Below, in pieces: positions 15,378 to 18,564 of a DNA stretch of 18,564 nt; position 1 is the first letter of the stretch, and every line of letters begins with the position of its first letter. The notes under the pieces are model-generated. The model worked only from the letters and a program-made list of their open reading frames with translations. It did not search any database and was not told where the DNA came from. The translations under genes and the position numbers were made by a program. Source of the stretch: an uncultured Acidobacteriota bacterium (lineage in GTDB: Bacteria > Acidobacteriota > Thermoanaerobaculia > Gp7-AA8). The stretch spans positions 1 through 18,564 of the forward strand of contig CAMPKJ010000070.1 in assembly GCA_946887105.1 (NCBI GenBank), given 5' to 3'.

Positions 15378-17143
15378 GGCGTGGCCTCGAAGATCACGGG
15401 ACGGGTCTTGTTCATGCGCACGTTCAGCGACGGCGACTCGAGAAACATGTAATAGATGCCGGGCTCCGGCACGGTGAACTTCACGCGATAGAGGCCGTCC
15501 GCATCCGGCTCCGCCGGGACGCGTTTCTGCCAGATACCGGGCGCGAGAAACGCCAGCGCGCGCACGTCGCGTGCATCGCGGCGCAACTCGCTCGTGGCGG
15601 TATCGGTGAGGCGGAACTTCACCTCCACTTCCTGTCCGGCGCGGATCGACTTCTGCGCGAGCATCGGCTCGATCTTCACGGTGCGCGCGACCGCTTTCGC
15701 GGGAGCATTCGGATCGGCGGCGACCGCGAGATCGAAGCAATGCACGACGCGCGGCTCGTTCATGAAGAACGCGACGTCGTAGTGACCGGCCGCCGGAACG
15801 CTCGTGCGGATCGAGAACACGCTCGGCTGTTCCTCGCGCAACGAGCGGTCGAGCACGAGCACCGCTTTCGGCGTGCGTCCTTTCGCGACGAAGTTGCCCA
15901 TCGGCGCCGCCATCCCTTCCATGTAGTAGTAGACCGTGCGGTCCGCGGGATTGGCGACCAGCACCGCCTTCGGCTCCGGCGCCGGCACGATCGCCGCGGC
16001 GAAGCTCTCCGCCTTCGCGGCCGCGGGCGGAAGCTGTCCGGCCGGAAACGCGGCCATGCTCACCTCCGCATCCGTCGCCAGCGATGCCAGACGGATCAGC
16101 TTCACGTGATCGGAGCCGGCGGCGCGGACGTACGCGAATGCATCGGTGAACGCGATCTGATCCGGATGCGCGCCGGCGTTCGTCGCGGTGCTCACGATCT
16201 TCGCCGTCGATGCGTCGAGCACGAGCACGGAGTTGTCCTTCGCATTGGTGATGAAGCCCCAACGCCCGCCCGGCGCAAACTGGATGGAGTTAATGCCGGG
16301 CTTTGCCTGAATGCGCGTGTCTGTGCCGACGACGGAGATGACGCCGGTCTCGGTGTCGATGGCGTAGACGGAGTCGCTGAGCGGCGAGTAGGCCAACGCG
16401 TCGGCGTCGACGCCCCTCACCCTACCCTCTCCCCGCGCAGCGGGGAGAGGGGACTGCATCGTGACGTACACGTTCGTTTCATCGAACGCGATCTGGTGCG
16501 GGCCTTTGCCGATGTCGATATTGCGCGTGACCTGGAGTGTCGACACATCGATCACCGACGCTGTCGCATCCGCGAGTACCCACAGCGCATCGCGCAGCGC
16601 GAGCCGCGTCGGCTTCACGCCCACTTCGATGTTCTTCACCACGCTCCACGTCCCGGTGTCGATCACGGCCACGCGGTTCACCAGCGGCATGGCCACGAAG
16701 AGGCGTTTCTGATCGGGCGACAGCACCCAGTCGACGCCCGGACTCTGCAGCGTCACCGCGGTGAGCAGCTTGCTGCCGCCGAATCCCACCAGCGGATCGA
16801 TCACCGCGACCGATGGCTCGGCATCGAGCGTGAGGATGTAGTAGGTGTTGAGATCGACCTGCGGACGCGCACGGAGCGTGCCGCCGAGGAAGGACTGGAT
16901 CTTGTCGCGGCAGGAAACGCTCCCCTTTGCGTCGATCCACGCGGCGGGACGGATGCCGGTCAGCGGCGTTCCGTCGGCGGCGCGAATCGCAAAGCGCAGC
17001 TGCGCGTCTTTCCCTTCGACGACGGAGTCGGGCTGGAGAAACTCGACGGTGATGCCGTCCTTGTCGAGCTTCTGCGTTGCGGCGCCCGAACGGAGCGCCG
17101 CAACGATGGAGAAGAAGAGAACGAGAAGGTTACGGTGTGACAC
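15374..17143 (-). CDS. YVTN/cytochrome D1-like beta-propeller protein flanked by Ig-like domains
   Basis: 589 residues from the GTG at 17143. A signal peptide (MSHRNLLVLFFSIVAALRSG) is followed by an FixH/YtkA-like Ig domain (about 27-75) and a conserved segment VSCRDKIQSFLGGTL (about 76-90). A propeller (about 98-420) follows with repeats of the SPDQKRLFVAMP...VAVIDTGTWSVVKNIEVG type. A second Ig-like domain (about 480-589) ends the protein. It has no CxxCH, so it lacks its own haem c. By its neighbours it probably acts in the periplasm as partner or scaffold for the multicopper oxidase and SCO proteins (inference). Residues 231-244 come from an inserted palindromic repeat. The GTG start overlaps the oxidase gene by 14 bases and has GGGGG eight bases upstream. 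An ATG at 17167 would give MAVCGGFC before it and cannot be excluded. Confidence 0.85.
   Translation of the reverse strand: MSHRNLLVLFFSIVAALRSGAATQKLDKDGITVEFLQPDSVVEGKDAQLRFAIRAADGTPLTGIRPAAWIDAKGSVSCRDKIQSFLGGTLRARPQVDLNTYYILTLDAEPSVAVIDPLVGFGGSKLLTAVTLQSPGVDWVLSPDQKRLFVAMPLVNRVAVIDTGTWSVVKNIEVGVKPTRLALRDALWVLADATASVIDVSTLQVTRNIDIGKGPHQIAFDETNVYVTMQSPLPAARGEGRVRGVDADALAYSPLSDSVYAIDTETGVISVVGTDTRIQAKPGINSIQFAPGGRWGFITNAKDNSVLVLDASTAKIVSTATNAGAHPDQIAFTDAFAYVRAAGSDHVKLIRLASLATDAEVSMAAFPAGQLPPAAAKAESFAAAIVPAPEPKAVLVANPADRTVYYYMEGMAAPMGNFVAKGRTPKAVLVLDRSLREEQPSVFSIRTSVPAAGHYDVAFFMNEPRVVHCFDLAVAADPNAPAKAVARTVKIEPMLAQKSIRAGQEVEVKFRLTDTATSELRRDARDVRALAFLAPGIWQKRVPAEPDADGLYRVKFTVPEPGIYYMFLESPSLNVRMNKTRPVIFEATP
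16412..16453. repeat. Palindromic repeat copy B, inserted in frame in a coding sequence
   Basis: A perfect 12-bp inverted repeat, CCCTCTCCCCGC (16425-16436) and GCGGGGAGAGGG (16440-16451), encloses a 3-base loop. It is preceded on the plus strand by CCCCTCACCCTA. It lies inside the propeller gene, where it is translated as SPLPAARGEGRVRG (codons 231-244) without breaking the frame. The peptide interrupts an otherwise regular propeller strand-loop (NVYVTM ... DADALAYSPL). It shares the CCCTCTCC...GGAGAGGG core with copy A at 8695-8723, so this is a dispersed REP-like element rather than native propeller sequence. Confidence 0.8.
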
Positions 17144-18564
17144 GCAGAAGCCCCCACAGACCGCCATCCACCTGCGTCGACACCTGCGTGCGGAAGAGGA
17201 AGTCGCCGACCACGTTGAATTTGCCGCCCGCGCCGTTCTCCGGCACGGCGTCGAAGTGGCTGGACGGGCCGATGCCCATGAACGTGCCGGTCCATTCCGA
17301 ATTCGGATTCGCGCCGATCTTCGTGGAATTGTCGATGTACGGCAGCTCGCGCCACGTGTGTCCGTGCAGCACGAACACGTTGTTACGCGCGTGGCCGCCG
17401 GGGTTGAGCAGGCGGAAGCGGATCTGCTGGCCCTTCTGCGCCGTGAAGATCGGCGTCTGCGGGTTGTTGCCGATCTTCTCGTTATGGAACGCGTGCGCGA
17501 AGTTCTCATTGCGCGTCACATTCAGCGGCGTTTCCGGCGCGTAGTCGAAACGCTTCCACATCGGCTCGGTGCGGTAGTTGAACGCCTTGTGTCCCGAGTC
17601 CTCCGGATCCTCGAGGTCGGCCACGTTCGGGATCGGAGCGTCGGGATGGCCGAAGCGGAAATTGATATCGGTCTGGAACTGCAGCACGAAGTCGCGGAAG
17701 ATCGTCGACCCCGACGTCACCGTCGCCGACGCCCGCGACTCCGCGTCCTCGATCCACGTCGAGCCCTGCGGCTCGATGATCAGCGCACCGATCGCGCCCT
17801 TGTGGGCCTGCTTGATCGGATCGGCCGGCGAGAGATTGGTCGCGCCGAATTCGACCGGAGTGCCCGTGGCGATTTTCGTGATGTCGTTGATGTCGACCTG
17901 GCCGGCAAACCACTGATACGTGACCTTCTGCCCCGGCGCCGCGGTCTGCACCGGATTGGAGCCGACGTTCTGGCCGTCGCCGCGCGTGACGTCGAAGAAC
18001 ACCAGCTGCGGGTGCAGGCCGACGTTGCTGGACGGCCTGATGTGATTGTTGTTGAACTCGCGCACGATCATCGGCAGCGTGTTCCAGCCGTCGAGATCCG
18101 CCTGGTCGCCCGCGGGCAGGCGGTTGGTGAGCTGCACGCTGATGCAGTCGCCCGCCGCGGCGCGCAAGACGAGCGGCTCGATGGGCGTGTTCGCTTTCAG
18201 CTTGAAGTTCGCGTCGAGATCGCTGTCGCGGACGTACAGAATCGCCGTCGGGTCGTGAATGGTGCCGTTGTGCATCTCACGCTTGTTGTAGGTGAGCGTG
18301 TTGCCGGGCAGCGCCTGATCGGCGCGGACGGCGGTGACGTTGAACGGGCGCACCGGCGCCGTCTTCGGACAGACGCCGGTGAAATCGCCGACGTTGGCGA
18401 TGAGCGGCGCCATGCCCTGCGGATTGCTCGGCAGCTTCTGGAGATCGTCCTGGTGCTGTCCGTACGCGCGCAGGATGCCCCATAGCCCGTTCCAGAGATC
18501 GTCCGTGGCGCGGCCGCTGGTGTAGAGGTAATCGGTGAACGGGCCCTGCCCGTTCTTCGGCAGC
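17130..18564 (-). CDS. Large multicopper oxidase, C-terminal part (5' end outside window)
   Basis: 477 codons are open from the right edge to the TAA at 17130; the beginning lies outside. Cupredoxin features are clear: GDCISVQLTNRLPAG, PSSNVGLHPQLVFFD, GQKVTYQWFAGQ, FTAQKGQQIRFRLLNPGG, and the copper motif NNVFVLHGHTWRELPY followed by FNVVGDFLFRTQVSTQVDGG with LWGLLRVTP at the end. A similar closing strand, DYLYTSGRATDDLWNGLWGI, occurs at the start of the visible part, so at least two related domain units are present, as in large multi-domain oxidases of the MnxG/MofA type. The usual HCHxxxH tail is absent. Reported substrates in the superfamily include metals such as Mn(II) or Cu(I); none can be assigned here. 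It heads the visible part of an operon with the propeller, SCO and cytochrome genes. Confidence 0.9.
   Translation of the reverse strand, partial: LPKNGQGPFTDYLYTSGRATDDLWNGLWGILRAYGQHQDDLQKLPSNPQGMAPLIANVGDFTGVCPKTAPVRPFNVTAVRADQALPGNTLTYNKREMHNGTIHDPTAILYVRDSDLDANFKLKANTPIEPLVLRAAAGDCISVQLTNRLPAGDQADLDGWNTLPMIVREFNNNHIRPSSNVGLHPQLVFFDVTRGDGQNVGSNPVQTAAPGQKVTYQWFAGQVDINDITKIATGTPVEFGATNLSPADPIKQAHKGAIGALIIEPQGSTWIEDAESRASATVTSGSTIFRDFVLQFQTDINFRFGHPDAPIPNVADLEDPEDSGHKAFNYRTEPMWKRFDYAPETPLNVTRNENFAHAFHNEKIGNNPQTPIFTAQKGQQIRFRLLNPGGHARNNVFVLHGHTWRELPYIDNSTKIGANPNSEWTGTFMGIGPSSHFDAVPENGAGGKFNVVGDFLFRTQVSTQVDGGLWGLLRVTP

Noticed and set aside
15317..17140. Plus-strand open frame of about 607 codons
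   Set aside because: It is antiparallel to the propeller gene. The opposite strand has a signal peptide, propeller repeats and overlap-coupled neighbours.
1..18564. CRISPR arrays, tRNA or rRNA genes, insertion sequences
   Set aside because: I looked for direct repeats with regular spacers, cloverleaf-like segments and transposase motifs and saw none. The only dispersed repeats are the two palindromes.

Overview
This is a GC-rich, densely coded bacterial window with 12 protein genes and no tRNA, rRNA, CRISPR array or transposase that I can see. Eleven genes lie on the minus strand and one short gene on the plus strand. Many products have signal peptides, and there is a TonB-dependent outer membrane receptor, so the cell is Gram-negative. 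The secreted protein at 1444-4035 ends in a triplicated VKAVH..ELRTAL motif after an FN3 domain, an arrangement I associate with Acidobacteriota and related soil lineages. That affiliation is inference.

Right part (13139-18564, all minus strand). This looks like one tightly packed operon of extracytoplasmic copper and electron-transfer proteins. In transcription order it holds: a large multicopper oxidase (5' end outside the window), a beta-propeller protein of the YVTN/cytochrome D1-like type flanked by Ig-like domains, two tandem SCO1/SenC-family proteins, and a cytochrome c domain fused to a type 1 periplasmic-binding-protein domain. The first junction overlaps by 14 bases with the start chosen here. 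The next three are 4-base ATGA overlaps, so translation is probably coupled. A small DoxX-family membrane protein follows 50 bases later. The gene set recalls the multicopper oxidase plus SCO/cytochrome neighbourhoods of Mn(II)-oxidising bacteria, but the substrate cannot be read from the sequence.

Middle (12120-12686). A DUF1203 gene runs on the plus strand. It converges on DoxX with a 6-base overlap and diverges from the membrane-protein gene to its left.

Left part (1-12119, all minus strand). In transcription order: a polytopic membrane protein with an NTNLEQISDWLTKIIVG motif and a long soluble tail, an exported S15/CocE-type alpha-amino acid ester hydrolase, a TonB-dependent receptor, a FadE-type acyl-CoA dehydrogenase, a large secreted protein with a jelly-roll-like N-terminus and FN3 domain, and the N-terminal propeller sensor of a protein that runs off the left edge. 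Gaps are 23-81 bases, so co-transcription is possible, though the functions do not form one obvious pathway.

Two copies of a GC-rich palindromic repeat occur. One holds the stop codon of the ester hydrolase gene. The other lies in frame inside the propeller gene and is translated. Two start sites, those of the membrane protein and DoxX, sit next to perfect 7-bp hairpins that involve the ribosome binding site.
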